A stretch of DNA of 64,000 bases from Ramazzottius varieornatus (taxonomy: Eukaryota; Tardigrada; Eutardigrada; Parachela; Ramazzottiidae), in contig BDGG01000018.1 of NCBI GenBank assembly GCA_001949185.1, positions 317,210-381,209 on the forward strand, read 5' to 3'. Below, piece by piece: positions 34,423 to 47,974 of this stretch (position 1 is the first letter of the stretch; the number at the start of each line of letters is the position of its first letter). A model generated the notes under the pieces. That model was not told where the DNA came from. It was given only the letters and a program-made list of their open reading frames with translations, and did not search any database. A program made the translations under genes and the position numbers.

Positions 34423-36345
34423 ATTGAACGTTTAAATTGAGATTTGGTTTCAAACAGGGCGTTTCCCAGGTCGAGCAATTTTCGTAGAAAAATGGCAAAT
34501 GGGGTTCAACAACGAGGAAAAAAGGCTGGCTAAGTCGACGGAACTTGTTTCTAGTGGTATTTGGACAGTGGTCGATTTATTGACCATAGCGGATTTTTCC
34601 AACTTGGGTGACGATGAAGTGTGGACATTTTTCAGCTCAGCCCAGCATGGTATGGCATGGTCTTGATGGGAAAGGCGTCTGGTTATGGTTTGAGCGAGGA
34701 CAGCTTAACCTGATTTCTGCCCATTCGGACAGTGATAAGGGCGAGCTTATGAGATAACGGTTGAAGTAAGCGGGGAAGGCCTCGTGCTGGCTATTGGGTA
34801 TCGACGGAAGACCAATTTAAAAAAGCTCAGAGCTTGGAAGGCGATGCGAGGGGGAAATCGGGTTACGGCACCGATGTGACCACCAGCAGTGAAACCGGCA
34901 CGCTCCAAATCAGACCGAACACGATCCACGACTGGGCCCGGGGATCCTCTGTCAAGGAAGGAAAAGGATGGCGGATTAGCGTGAAAGCCAGTCAGTGGAC
35001 GAACGATCGATCGATAGAAACATTGGCGAGTGAGGAGAGGAGACCTGGTTAAATGGCTCTGCTGGGACCATGCGGGTGCGTGGATGGATGGAAGCCCGCA
35101 GTGAAGACCGACAGCCAGTCTTGGTGTTGCATTGATGGCCAGCATGGCGGCGGAAGAGGGCTTCGCCGCTCTGTAGACTATCAGGCAAACCTTTGGACTG
35201 CCCAGTAATTTCCATGTTACGCGATCGATGCCTGTCGACTCAAAGTGAAATGGCAATGTGATAAGCAGCTACCTACACAGGTAGAAAGGCTCGCCGCTAC
35301 ATACCGAACGTGACACTACAGTACTGCGGGGCCACTAGAAGAAAGTCAGACACCCTTGTAGGAAAACATGCTTCAAGGAAAGGGCTGTGTCCGTCTTCCA
35401 CATTCCAAGTTTGGTTCTTCCGGACACAGTGAAATTTAAATGAAGACAAATACCGCACATGTTCTTTGTTGTTGAAGTATGCCTTCTGTGGTCGTGATTT
35501 CAACTCTTTGCCGGAACGATGCTGTCTTCGGGAGTAGTGGGCGTAAGAATTTTAAAAGTGGACCACGCTAATAGCCGGCCTTTATTTCCCCAAAACCGCG
35601 AGAAGGTTTCTGAAATCAGCGAGATGTGCTAGGCTCTTAGGCGGCTTCCTGGAACAGAGAAAACCTAGAAAGGAAATGCGGCGACCAAGAAGCAGGATAT
35701 GATTACGTCGGGCCGGTCTGGGCTGCGAGCAGCAAGCAGCGAGCCTGCAGCCTTTCAGCTCTTGCCAGGAAATCGAAACCGGAAAGACGTCACCACTTGT
35801 GGCCCAGCCAGTGGCGCCACGGTCAGTTGCTAGATACAGTAAGCTAGCGTAGTACGTAATGGTGAAGGGGTGATGTAAGAGGTGTCTGTTGGTCGATCGA
35901 CCAATGGACAAGGGGTGGTACGGCCCAGTGGATGGCCCACGGCGAGTGGTCTGTTGTCTGGTACAGCGCGCGCCAGTCTCCGGTGGATGGGTCGTACAGG
36001 GTACGGCGTGAGCAACATAGAACCCACCATGACTACTGAGAACTGGGCTGGCTTCGGTCAGTTACGGATCGCCTGTGTACAACGGCAAGCCTCAACAGCT
36101 GGCTTCGATAGACGGCACGCGTTTTTCTACTTTCTCTCCTTCCATCATTCCGTTCTCTCGTTCTGGGCTCGCCTCGGTCTCGCAACACAGCCCTAGCCAG
36201 CTCGATCACCACTGCATAGTCCCCATCCAGTCCGTCAAGCCATCACGTAATGCCCAGCCTGCGTGGTCCTCTTTTCTCCTCTACTGATAGGAATACTTTC
36301 CCCCACTCCACGCGCTGACGCTCATCGCGGGATTGGAATAGAAGA
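34423..36345. other. Region between INTS6 and the first BCL11 exon
   Basis: No gene-like frame was found. It is the likely promoter and 5' UTR of the BCL11 homologue, which lies on the same strand. Confidence 0.4.
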
Positions 36346-39300
36346 ATGTCTAATAAACGCTCACGAAAGCAGGATCGACCACAACCTTGCCGCACTGAAG
36401 ACGACTCGATAGGTAAGGAATTTTATCAAATTTTTCCAATTAAGTCTTTGGCCGAAAACTCCAGCTGGAAAAATGCGCCAAGTGATCGGGGATGGGAGGG
36501 ATGCTGATCTCTTGGCGCACAAAGTGATGGTTCGGAACAATAGGATCTCTGTGTGAGTTGTGAGATTTGTGTGAGTAATGGAATAGATGGAGGGAGATGA
36601 TATTTTTTGTGCCGATGAAGAAAGAAGGCGAGTGTTGAATTTCGTATGAGGATCGAACATACGGGCAGAGTGCAAGTCACGTGACTCCGCCTCCCTGTAA
36701 ATGGATGTGTATGCTTTGTACAGTAGTGTGGGGACTGGGAATTACGTAAGGGAAGGCCTAGTCGAAGCAGAGCAGGCAGTGAGGGACGACTCGTCTCGCT
36801 GTGACGTCATCGCCAGTTGCAACTGGCGCATTGTTGCGCGCGTTATCAACGCTCACAGCTGTACGCCATTGAACTAAGAACCGGTTTACCTTTGTCGCGC
36901 AACTTCCTGTCTTTGCCCGCAAGCTGCCTTCTAGACCTTCAAAGTCTCCTCTATTCGGACCAAGTGAAGTTTGGGGAAAAGGCTGGGCTGGAAAGAAGTT
37001 GTAGGCTTGGACAGAGTGCGCGAGTCGAGTCGTGGCTGCAGTGGGCAGTTGACGTGACGCTTGACTAGGCAAGTGAGCGAACGAACATGCTGATTCTTCT
37101 GGGCCTCCAACTCGGCAGACTTCGAGATTAGACTTCTCTCTTCTCATGATCAGACACATCAACGTCGAATGTCATAACTGAATGATCAAAAAACTCGTCC
37201 TCTCTTACGTTAGCTTTCCTCCAGGCCATGTTTTACATTCGGAAAAACTTACGATCATAAGACGAAGGGACTTACTACCCGTAATAACCGGCGCACTTTG
37301 GTCGCCCAGATGGTCAACCGTAGGGAAACCCACAATGAATTTCCTCTGACAATTCGGGACCTCTGCAAAGCCCAGAAATTACTGGGAAAAAATATCCAAA
37401 TACAGCCTCTGAAATTAACATTATGAAATAAAAATCTTGCGGAGCTTGGCGAATTGCGTTTCGCAGCTCCTTCGGTATTTGGAAGCTGGGAAACCAAACT
37501 CGTGCACATCGTTTCTCCAAGTGGTGCACTCTGTCAGCGCTATTGGCTGGAAGGATGCGCCACTTGGTTACAACGATCTGGCAAAGTCTGTTTGCCGAGC
37601 GCCCTCTTGCAGATTTTTCAGGTGAGTTCCTTTTCAGGCTTTTGTTTATGAGTGCGGAAGTGGTCAGGTGTGACGGTCTCGTCAAGATGCTTGTTAAGGA
37701 ATTACGTCGTTGTCGGTAGTGTAAATTACCTAACGGAAGGCCGAAGGAAGCAAAGCAGCGAGAAGTCTGCTAAGGCGACGTAATGTTGATTATTAGGCCG
37801 AGTCAGATGAAGTTTGCGGAAGCTAGACATGCTCACATGGTTCTCCAGCTGGAAAACCGGATTTCGAGCAGGCTTAATAGGACCACTCCAGTCCACCGAA
37901 AGCTTTTTCTCTGCACTTTGACGCAGACCCTGAGTAAGCGACGGAAAGCACAGGCACTCCCCATTAATGCTGTCTTTTTTATAGGAATGGACCTGGGCTG
38001 GTTTCTCGGCGGAAAGTCGAAGAACCAGTAGCCGTATAGTGTGAACAGTGACAGAATGAAAGACGGACTGTATATTTTTTATGGGAAAGCAGTCAGACGT
38101 GTTGAAGATTAGATGAGGGCTTGCAACTGTCCTTCCTTCCTTCCTTTTCCTTTCTTTCTTCCAATCCATCGGCGGATGGACTAGGCCACATGACAGAGCA
38201 GGTTCTCTTCTGCTTCTGCGCAATCGATATTTGAATCTGGAGGGTAGAGCGCTGGCGATCCAGGCCGTCAGTTACTGACTAGTGGGCACGCGGCAAGAGG
38301 GTCGTGGAATGCGCTGTGGCCGGCTCTTCCATGGTTTCCGCTGCTCGTCGTCTTGGCGTTGCAATTGAATTGCAGCCAACATGAGGGCGACGGGAAGGAC
38401 TGCAAAAGTGATAGCGTCATCGATTTTTGCCGGCGCTGCCAAGTATAACATGAAGCGCTGGCTGGAACATGCAAAGTCGTCTCTGTCCAGCTTTACATAT
38501 AGCCATTGCAGCGGCAACTGAATAACCATTCATGGCTAACTGCCACCGGAAGAGACGAAGGCTTGAGCCAGCTAGCTATCCAGCTGTCAGCGAATATTCA
38601 GGCCTTTTCTGCCTTCATGCTTCGTCATCGAAAGCCTGCCAGCCACCGTCCCTCAGCGCAATCTGCGCAACTTGAACATGCAAACCTTGTAGGCCGCTGC
38701 CTTCGCCACTGGTTCGCTTCAGCGGGTACTTGGCTCTCTTGTTGAACGTTTGTAGCGAAGACCACATGTTCAGCGTCTGCCCTACTCAGATGGAATATGA
38801 TAGAAGAATTATAGCAAAATGCCTAGACCGTGTTGCCAAAGTGCACTGTTTGTCCAGTACCGCAGCTGCTACAACCACAGCAATTTCCAACTTTGGAGAT
38901 GTGTAGTACTGGCAACGACAATTCAACCCCGGCTTTTTGTTCCTGGGATTTTGTCGAGGTGATGCATTGGTGGGTCGGTGGTGACAAGTTTGAAGGTGTC
39001 GACCTACTTGCTCTAACAGTAGGAGGAGAATGGCCATGCGCTTGGCTTGACCAAGAGAAGTACTAGAACAGCCGGGCCATAGACAACAAAATGTTGATTG
39101 TGCTTTGTGCGACTTGTTGCTGGTGTTGGACGCTGGCCTCTTTGCTGGTAAACAGCAACCGTTGGCCCACTTTGCCAAGCTAGCCTGCGTTCGAAGTGGT
39201 CAGGCCTCGGAGCCGGACCCAGCGTGTTGTCACAAATGATCGCCATCGGCCCAACCAATGCTAATCTGCTTGTGGCTGTTGACAGCATCAGCCGCCATCT

Positions 39301-42300
39301 TATATATTCAACAGACTTCTTATGGCACAGTGGTCGAAGTAAGCGCACAACACAACACATGGTAGTGCTCTGCCTTCATATCACAAAACCTTATCAGCCA
39401 TTGTTTAGACGTTGGCCAACATGAATAACACCAACAGTGACGATGGCTCCATGTTGTCCGAATGCCTCAGTCGTTAACAGTATGACCATAGGAGATTCAG
39501 CTATGCAGTGAAATGAGGTGATTGAGGGCCAGCGGACCAAGCCTTTTCTGACCGCTCTGAATACGCCAATGAAAGCAGTAGGAGCAAGTCAAGGCGATTA
39601 GCCATTGTAGCTTGCCTATAGAGGCTAATGGTCTTGTAATTACGACAAGTGGCGCGAGTGTCGCACTGACCAGTGGACATAATTGACCACGCGAGACTGT
39701 CATGAGTCTGCACTGGGCGGCTTCATCTTCCTTGAGATACAAGGCCGATACTGTTTCTCAATGGTCCATGGGTGGAAAGTCATGACAACGTCAAGCGCCC
39801 TCTACCGAGAGGTGGTCAAACTGAAACTTCAGCAAGCACTTTGCAGTGCTCAAAGTCCCACTGCAGAAAACCTGGCCTTTTTTGGCCAAAAGTTAAGCTG
39901 TAGCCCTACTGGCGTCGAACCGTTAACGTTTATGTAAAAAAGCGTCAATAGCTACAATGGGAGTAAAAACAAGCTGTAGATTTGCTCAAAAGACATGAGC
40001 GGTGTTTAGGGTGGCTTACACTGTTAGAGGTTGGGGGAAAAGAAGGGGGGGGGGTGGGAAGTGTAGCGCTTGGTTGACAGAATACTGTAGATGATGAATG
40101 AGTGTAGCCTGTTGCGTGTGGTGCAAGAGGAGGGTGGATGGACAGTGGATGGAGGGAGGTCAGTGACACGCTGGTCTTGGTGCTTGTAGCTATGGTTGTT
40201 GAGAGAGAGAAGTGGATTAACGGTGTTTGTGGAATTTGGCTGCTGATGATGGTCAGTTGAGAGTGACGAGTGGTCATCTGCGCGCTGGCCTTTATGGTCA
40301 GTGGGTTACTTGGTCATCTCGCAAACTCCAACGGTCATTCACCCACTGCTATCTCCTCCGCTAGACGTCAGCCTAGACTGCTATTGCTGGTGGGCAGCCC
40401 AGCTGACCGCTAATCTATCTGGACCAAAGCCGCCGTAATATTATAACGGTGCGCTACTTCCAACATGTCGACGTGACAGCCCCACTTTACAATGCAACTG
40501 TGACTGGGCTAAGCTGGAGATAGCCCTTACGTTTTGCCACGTAAACGTGATGAAGGAAGCAGGAGAAAACTTCTGCTAGAAAAGGCTGAAGCCTTCCCCC
40601 ACATCAATTGCCGCACTGGCCAAACACAATGCGCCACTGTTCAGAGCTTGCGCTTTCTGAAGTTCACGCGCGAAGGTAAAGTTTGGAGCAGTAAAAAGTT
40701 TGGATCAGGCGATTCCGAAACAGCAGCACGGAACACGTTCGTACGTGTTCAATTCACACCAATGGACGTTTTGGCGGTTTTGGCTTTTTATGGTTGAATT
40801 TTGAGTCTGCCGTCTTTTCCGTCTGATCCAAACTTTTTACTGCTGCAAACTTTCCCTTGGCGCGTGTACAGAGAATGGTTACCAACCTGGCCCAGCCGAC
40901 ACGACTTTTTGAGGAGGAGTAAAGAACTGTAGTGAAAACGCCATACTGCTGATAGGCGATCAATGAGGTCTGTCGTTTGGCGCAATTGTCAATTAATTCT
41001 TTTGTAAGGGTGACTTGATCTTGTCCATAGTCAAATTGGCATCTCTTGTCGGATTTCGAGATGTTGGGACAGGCCATCTCGTTCTGTTTTTTTGGCCTCG
41101 GCCATGGAAAGCTGGGATGTGGACTGGAAGATTGAAGGGTGGGGCGGTGTACGTCGAGCAGGCTGCAGCAAGTAAGTCAGCAAGCGGCAACCCGTGTAGA
41201 AATTAAGCGAAAAACAGAGGATGGCACAATGGTTGTAGTGGGATGATATATAGAAAGGTCTTTTGTTAGTTGAACCTTTTAGGGGGCAATCGGGGATACA
41301 CTTGGGCGCGATGGTCGCTTGGTAATTAGCGTCGAGCGTGTGTGTGATGGAGCGAGCGGAAAGCGAAGGCACAGTGCAAGAGGCTTGTTTGTCTGCCATG
41401 GTCGTTTGACTGGCTATCTAGCCAGCCTCAACCTTGACCACTGTCCACTTGCAGTTTGGGCTGTTGTTGTTCGGTGCCCGTGCCGCAATAGCATAACAGC
41501 GGGACAAACAAGTGTGGTGGTCAATGGCCGGTCGACGGTTACGCTAGCCATTGGTCACTCAAGCTTGTTGTTGTGCGCGCCTGCCTCGACCTGACCAGAC
41601 TGGTCACTCAAGCAGGACTATAGCGGCGGATGTTACGTATAAGCAGGCGTACGCCGATGGTCAGGCAAGACCAGTCAGTGGGTTAGTGAGGCAGGAGTGT
41701 CCTGGTGAGAAAAGTTGGCAGCAAAATATGTTTTGATGGCCATGGTCAGTTCAGCGCCCAAGTTGAACCGTGGCGCAGATGACCACTCCATCCAGTTGAA
41801 TTTCTCTTGGCCATGGCACTTTAGTCAGGGTACCTTTCTACTTTTCAATCTGCTCTTTCTTCGAAGAGAACCCCCCGCCCGACAATTTTGTGCAATTGAC
41901 TTGTGTCTTATCGGAATACTCTTTCGCCGGTCAACTCTCTGTGGCAATCAGTTGAAAAGTTTATTGGGACTTTGTCCTTGGATGATGTCCTGTATTATTC
42001 CGCAAGATTTTTTCGCTTGAAGTTTCCCCTCTATAGATGAAATCAGCTTGTCGAACCCGCCAGGCAATTACCGTAGAAAATTCCCGTAAGCTAAATGTTC
42101 TTCCCCATGGTGTAACATGTCTGGATATACTTACTGCACGTGTCTTGTTGAGGTCCTGGTTGATTCGAAAGCACGATAGTACCCGTTATTTGCGAAATAA
42201 ATGGACTTTTTGGCAAGACAGTGGAAGACGTGTTTTTGCTTGGTTGCCTTCTGGCAGAGAGGACTAAAAGGGCATTTTATGGTCTTGCAGGCGCTGCTAG

Positions 42301-45154
42301 TTTGACCGTCAGTTCCAGCAGCACAAGCAGTACTAGTGTGAAAAGCCCGAGCGGTGGGCAAGCCAGAGAAGACACGATAGCTTGCGGTCTGTGCCGCGCC
42401 GAGTTCCCCCTTGCGGAGATTCTCTTGTTCATACGCCACAAAGCCACGCGTTGTGACAAGGAGAAACTGCCCAGGGGAAGCCTGCCTCAGTCAGGTCTGC
42501 CCATGGTCTCACCTTTCGAAACGCTAAAGACGGCCTCGCCTCGTCGGCCACACACTACTACCCTTCCCTCTTCCCACCACGACATGAGTGACGCCGCTGG
42601 CGACGAGGAAGATGATGTACCCATCAACTTGTCTCTCAGCCCTGACCAGCAAGCCGACCGAAAAGGTACATACAAGCTTGCCTCAAGACCCAAACGCTTC
42701 GATAAAATGTAGGAAATGAAGGATGTTTATGCTTCTAACCACTGTCGATGTCATTGATGGTTGGTAGATAAGCTACACAAGGGTCCTTCCTGTGTTGTCA
42801 ACTGCCCAAACTGTACGTTGAATGGTTGATCGTTGATTGACAGCTGGAGAGTTGGACTGTAGTGTGATTATGGCCAATGGTCTAACTTGGTTTTGCTTGT
42901 AGATGCCGGGGACCTGATCTGTCTGGGATGTCGGCAGTCTTTCGTCGAAGCCATCGATCTGCTGGGCCATCTGCAAAATGAGCACCGTCTGGCCCTTTTC
43001 GTGCGAGGAACCCTCAACCGCAACGGCGAAGTGGAGCCATCGACCTCCTCCACCACCTCTTCCAGTGGCACGCCACACTTGTCCCGTCAGCTCAACTCAA
43101 CCAAGAACTGGTTGACCAACCGTGGCACCGCCGATGAAGCCTCAGGTAAATATCGCCATAATCCACACTAAATGAAATACGTTGACCGACATCCCGTGAA
43201 GGGAGAGGGTTTTTGGTATTTCGACAAGAATTATCTCCTGAAGTGGCGCACAGTTTCACTGTTACGGGCCATCAGCGTGCGCCTCTTGGAAAAACCATCG
43301 GACTCGACAAGATGTGTTTCCCAAGCGGCGCACGCTTGTGGCAGTAGCAATGAAGGTGTGCGCCACTTGCGAGAACAGTCATGCCGAGTTGGTTTACGCA
43401 GCTCCCGTCTACTCTGAATATTGGTTTCTGGTGTTAGCGAGTGGAGTTGCGACATGGGGTGGTTCCGTCAGTGCAGAGCAGACCTCCTCTGACCGGAAGA
43501 TGGCGTCTTCGGAGACGGGGAAGAACGGTGAAGCGCGGTCCGGGGGAGAGAAGTTGCGGCAGTGCCCGCACTGTCTAAAGACCTTCCGCTTTCACAGCAA
43601 CCTCGTCGTCCACATTCGCTCACACACGGGTGAAAAGCCCTTCAAGTGCGCCCAGTGCAATTACGCCTGCAAGCAAGCCTCCAAGCTGAAGAGACACATG
43701 AAGGTCCATGCCAGCCCGGGCAGTGGATGGAAGAATGGCGACGAAGGCAAAGAAAAGGCCGAAGCTTCAGGTAAAGCAAGCAGCAGTCAATCAGTCAAGT
43801 GAACCAGTCCTTGATGATGGTTATGGCTTGTAGGTGAAGAAGCAACGATGGAGTCGGGTGATGAGGACGACGTGGAGGAACGAGCGCTGAGAATCGGCGA
43901 TGACAGCCCGGAAGAAGGCGACAGCGAACAGGGCTTACCAGCTTCGCCGGGAAAGAAGGCGGCAAGGAAAGGCGGCAAGCGAACCATGGTCGACCCCAAC
44001 CTGGCAGCAAGGTCAACTTCATCATGTCTCTTAAAAGAATGATTGGAAAATTGATTGTAATTTGTCTTTGTTCTTCAGGTTGTACGGGAGTTACTTGGGT
44101 CCATCGATGGTTCACCTGATGAACACGGAGCAGTCGGGTGGAACCTTCCCGGGCTACCTGCCCACATGGTTCAGCGCCAACTCGGGCCGCTCAAAGCGTA
44201 AGAGATCGTCTCCAGCGGGCAGCCGTGACCAGGAGCAAGAGCGCGAAGGAGAGCGGGAAAGCGAGAACGAACCCGGTAACTTGCTGATCAACGAAGTGGC
44301 CGACGTCAGTATGGACGAAGAGGAGGACGATGACGAGATGGACGGCGAGTCTCGCGGCGTGTCGCCCAATGGGGCAGGCGATACCAAGAACGGTAGCGTC
44401 GGCGAGTTCACCGCCGAAGACAAGGACAAGCGAAGAGACGTCTGCGAGTTCTGCGGCAAAACTTTCAAGAACTGCAGCAACTTGACGGTCCATCGTCGAA
44501 GTCATACAGGTCAGTATAACCGTAGAATAATCGTTTAAACTGCACTGGGACCAAATTCTTTCTTTCCAGTCGATAGAATTTGCTTTAAGGGCCCCCTCTT
44601 ACGTCTGTGATTTGGTGAAACCGATCAAAGCGATGTGTCTTGTAGGTGAGAAGCCGTACAAGTGTAATTTCTGCGATTACGCTTGCGCGCAAAGCAGCAA
44701 GCTGACGCGGCACATGAAGACACACGGTCGAGCGGGGAAGGATATTTACCGCTGTCGCTTCTGTTCGACACCCTTCTCCATCCCCAGCACGCTGGAGAAG
44801 CACATGCGCAAGTGCGTGACGACACGCGGATCCATGACGGGCATCGTCGGCATCCCGCCCTCCAACGCCCTGGGCGAGATTGAGTCGCTCAAGTGCCGCG
44901 CTTCGGAAGAAGAGTTCCCGGCACCCGTCACACGACGCAAAGAGTCCAACCGCGAGAGGAATACGGTGGAGATCCCTCTAGCCCCCAAACCCACGCCGGC
45001 TAGCATGGCCCCCATCCTGACGCTACCTTGCATCAAGGTCCACTCCCCACCCGGTGTCATCAACCTGGTCCACATCAAGATGGAACCCAATTCCGACTCC
45101 AAGGAACCCATGACCGTTGTCGTCCAGCCCGAACCACCGGCTGTCACAGGCTAG
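36346..45154 (+). CDS. BCL11: BCL11-family C2H2 zinc-finger transcription factor
   Basis: BCL11 proteins (CTIP1/2; a BCL11-type gene is also present in insects) are nuclear regulators that recruit NuRD. Exons: 36346-36412, 42291-42665, 42903-43145, 43477-43770, 43834-44011, 44079-44509, 44646-45154. They give 698 aa and every phase agrees. Exon 1 encodes [13 protein letters not shown], the RKQxxP NuRD-recruitment motif expected at a BCL11 start. Residues about 51-75 form the family's N-terminal C2HC finger ([16 protein letters not shown] to HKATRC), and 152-175 a second ([18 protein letters not shown]). Next come a tandem pair (257-306, [17 protein letters not shown] and [18 protein letters not shown]) and a C-terminal triple (about 505-590: [52 protein letters not shown]). 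The last finger ends in Cys instead of His. VPINLSL resembles a CtBP-type motif. Intron 1 is 5.9 kb. Confidence 0.92.
37438..37605. repeat. Palindromic MITE copy in BCL11 intron 1
   Basis: The core at 37517-37568 reads CCAAGTGGTGCACTC, a loop, then GGATGCGCCACTTGG, followed by ACGATCTGGC and GTTTGCCGAGCGCCCTC. The left end resembles GAGCTTGGCGAA. Confidence 0.75.
38131..38162. repeat. (TTCC)n pyrimidine microsatellite
   Basis: A run of CCTT/TTTC units on the plus strand. Confidence 0.75.
40663..40868. repeat. TIR MITE, second family, copy 1
   Basis: Inverted ends of about 45 bp: left AAAGTTTGGAGCAGTAAAAA then GTTTGGATCAGGCG; the right is its complement with few mismatches. The ends are TTCACGCG at the left and CGCGTGTA at the right. 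An internal GCCGTCTTTTCCG block is shared with the copies at 48925 and 50206. Confidence 0.75.
43225..43410. repeat. Two adjacent palindromic MITE copies in BCL11 intron 3
   Basis: Copy one: GAAGTGGCGCACAG to GCGTGCGCCTCTTGGAAAAA (about 43240-43297). Copy two: CCCAAGCGGCGCACGC to GTGTGCGCCACTTGCGAGAA (about 43319-43375). Together they fill most of the 331-nt intron. Confidence 0.72.
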
Positions 45155-45844
45155 CCAAAGGTCAGGGCATCATAGCTTTTCCCCCGTAAAGGTCTCCCCT
45201 TACCTCTTTTATTCCAGCCCAGGGACTCCAAGGGACTCTTATCCATATTCAACGGACATGAGATCGAGCTGGATTATTAAGTGTCTGGTTTTGCAGCTCT
45301 GTCGGTGGCGCTTGAAGGCCAAAGTGATTGGCTTGCTGATACTGGTGCAAAGGAGAAGTGAGGGTTATGGTGAAAGGATGATGCGGTGAAAAGAAAGAAA
45401 GAAGAAACTTTAGAGTGTACCTTGCTATCGATTGTCATGTTGACCCTTGCACTGCATTTCCTGTTCGGTCTTCACGCTGTACTGTGGCCACTTTGCTAGT
45501 TAGCCAGAGTTATTATGTGAAAAGAGAAAGACTCGTGTTTTCGTCTTGGTTATAGTTTTTTTTGTTGTTGCACGGTGGTGGATAGAGCCCGAGAACCGTC
45601 TCTTGGGACTTTTGACTTTTTCTCCCTTTAGCTGCTATTGCGAAAGCTGCGTTGATTCAGCTGACTTACTCGGCTTTGCTTTCTTGTCTTTGGTGTTGGA
45701 TGCAAGTTTAACTGCATTTAAGTTCTCGGATATATTGTATTTCTTATTCTTAACTTTCTCCTCTTTTTATCTTATTATGATATTCTTACTGCACTTATCA
45801 CAGAGAAAACTATCCACAGGCAATCGAAAGCTGCGATGGCTTCA

Positions 45845-45985
45845 CTTCTTGGCAAATGGGAGATACTGTAGAAGAAGGAAACGCGCGAGGTTGCTTTCCC
45901 AAGTGGCGAACCTTTTCGTCATTTATGGCTGGCAGAATGCGCCACCTGGGATGACCATCTTGCATCTTTTGTTTAGCGGCCTGCT
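45845..45985. repeat. Palindromic MITE copy
   Basis: TTTCCCAAGTGGCGAACC to GAATGCGCCACCTGGGA, then CATCTTGC and GTTTAGCGGCC. The left side has CTTGGCAAATGGGA, the inverted equivalent of the right end. Confidence 0.68.
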
Positions 45986-46102
45986 AAATGGGCCTTTGTT
46001 TGGCACGACAACTTGAGAAAACGAGGAAGATTTTGAGGACTGCAAAATCTGTTTATAATGATACAGCGAATAGCCTTCTCCTCTTCTGTTTACTCTCATC
46101 TA

Positions 46103-46645
46103 ACGAGGGGATTTTTCCAATCCGCCGCCTCTGATGCTCAGACCCACATTTCAGGTGGATAGAGAAGAGTTTCCTCTATCGTCTGAGCCGAAAACCCCGT
46201 CATCATTCCCTTCCTGGAATAAACTGGACGGTTCGGAAGTGATCGTCCATTGACCGCTACAGTGCGCCGCGATGACGTGAAGTTTCTTGATTGCCTCTTT
46301 GATTGACCACAGAACGATTAGCTGATCGCCCGTACTGCTGACGTTGCACCGTACCACACGCCTTAATGTGCTAAAAAAGCACAAAAGCAAGGCATCCGCT
46401 GCATAGCCAACAGTGCCGGCGATCAGCTGATCGTTTTGTGATCAATCAAAGAGGCAATCAAGAAACTTCACGTCATCGCGGCGCACTGTAGCGGTCAATG
46501 GACGATCACTTCCGAACCGTCCAGTTTATTCCAGGAAGGGAATGATGACGAGGTTTTCGGCTCAGACGATAGGGGAAACTCTTCTCTATCCACCTGAAAT
46601 GTGGGTCTGAGCATCAGAGGCGGCGGATTGGAAAAATCCCCTCGT
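46103..46645. mobile_element. Long fold-back element, 228-bp arms
   Basis: 46103-46330 and 46418-46645 are inverted copies of each other with only a few mismatches, separated by an 87-bp spacer. The outer ends read ACGAGGGGATTTTTCC and its complement. There is no open frame of note. A 29-bp direct repeat (CTTTGTTTGGC, CGACA, CTTGAGAAAAC) flanks it more distantly at 45994-46022 and 46765-46793. A transcript through it would form a long, nearly perfect double strand. Confidence 0.88.
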
Positions 46646-47974
46646 AAGTACAGCGTAGTACTTCCTGCTTCAGTGCATATCCGTACTTTTGCTGCCTTTA
46701 TGAAGCGATGCAGGAAGTTGTTTTCCGCATTGGCTTTCTCTTCTTGCTCTTGGATCTTTTGGATCTTTGTTTGGCGCGACATCTTGAGAAAACCTCGGTG
46801 CGATCTGTCTACAGAATTGGAAATTCAGATAGCGTATTGTCTCAAAGGGTGCGATTATGGTGGAGGGATGTCTGGCTCTTGGGCGCACCCAGCGCAGTCG
46901 TTAGAGCGCTTGTGGCGTTTGACATTTCGTCGTCGAGGAGAGAGCTTTTAACCACCACCATCTTCCCAACGTTATCATCATCATTAGAAGGCATTTCGGC
47001 AATCACATTACCAGCTGCTGTAAAGCCGATTAGATCAAAGTTTAAGTAGTCACTGCAGTCTCCCCAAAGCCGCACTATCCGACCACATCAGCGAGCCATG
47101 CCTTCGAAAATGGACTTCATCTCCGGCTAAAGGTACCCTGCAGTGGACTCATATAATTATCATAAAGTTGGAATGCATGCACCCTGGCAAAAAACGGATC
47201 AAGAGAGCTTAATTGACATATTACTAGTTTTTGATGTAGAGAAATCACTGTTATCACACTTGATCTGTTGATCACCGGAACCTCTTTTGGATTCCGGCCG
47301 CGGGGAGCTAGCCGTGAGGCGAAGAGTGAAAGCTGTTATGCAAGACCTTTGCCCCGTGCGACGGGAGCTCGAGGCGCAGGAAACACCTGTCGCAAAACCT
47401 TCCGTGCAAGGCGGAAAGCTAAGCTTACCCGGGCCAAGGGATGGAAAGAGACAAAAGGAAGACCGCGCAAACAGCTTCCACTCTGCGAACATGTCTTGAA
47501 CCATGCACAACTTTGTCTTAGGGAGCATCCATTAATAACGTAAGGTTTCGATATTAGGAGACCTGAGCTGATCACCCCATCCTTTGTCAAGCAGTTCAAG
47601 CAATCAACTGGCTTGTGTTGACGTAACATTGCTGTCAGGTTTTGGGGAACCATCAGCCCTCCCTGAGTACCTGACGTCATTAATGATTGCTCCATTACGA
47701 CGTCCTTCCTTCGTAGGGAACAAAGTCAGGCGCAGCTCTGTAAGAAAACTCACTCCTTGTTTTCCCCATACAAGAAGTTAACGACAAGCTTACGCGGAAG
47801 ACTCAATTCACTTGAGACGACGATCGTCCCTGACGTGAGAGGGAAATTAGATCGTGGGCTAAATTAGCTGAGACTGAAAGAAAGGCGGCCATTGGGTGTC
47901 GTGCGCAATCGACCCTGCAACGCCTATCGCGTGTCTTCCTTGTTGGATCTCGAAACTACACGATCCGAGTTGAC

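Larger units (their letters stand above)
36413..42290 (+). other. 5.9-kb first intron of the BCL11 homologue
   Basis: It runs from GTAAGG at 36413 to a TTGCAG acceptor before 42291. No convincing nested gene was found on either strand. It holds one palindromic MITE (37438-37605), one TIR MITE (40663-40868), a TTCC microsatellite and a G-run at about 40045. Its size makes it the natural place for enhancers, but none can be recognised by eye. Confidence 0.55.

Noticed and set aside
39640-39680. Possible further MITE core (ACAAGTGGCGCGAGTG)
   Set aside because: No partner arm or outer ends could be found.
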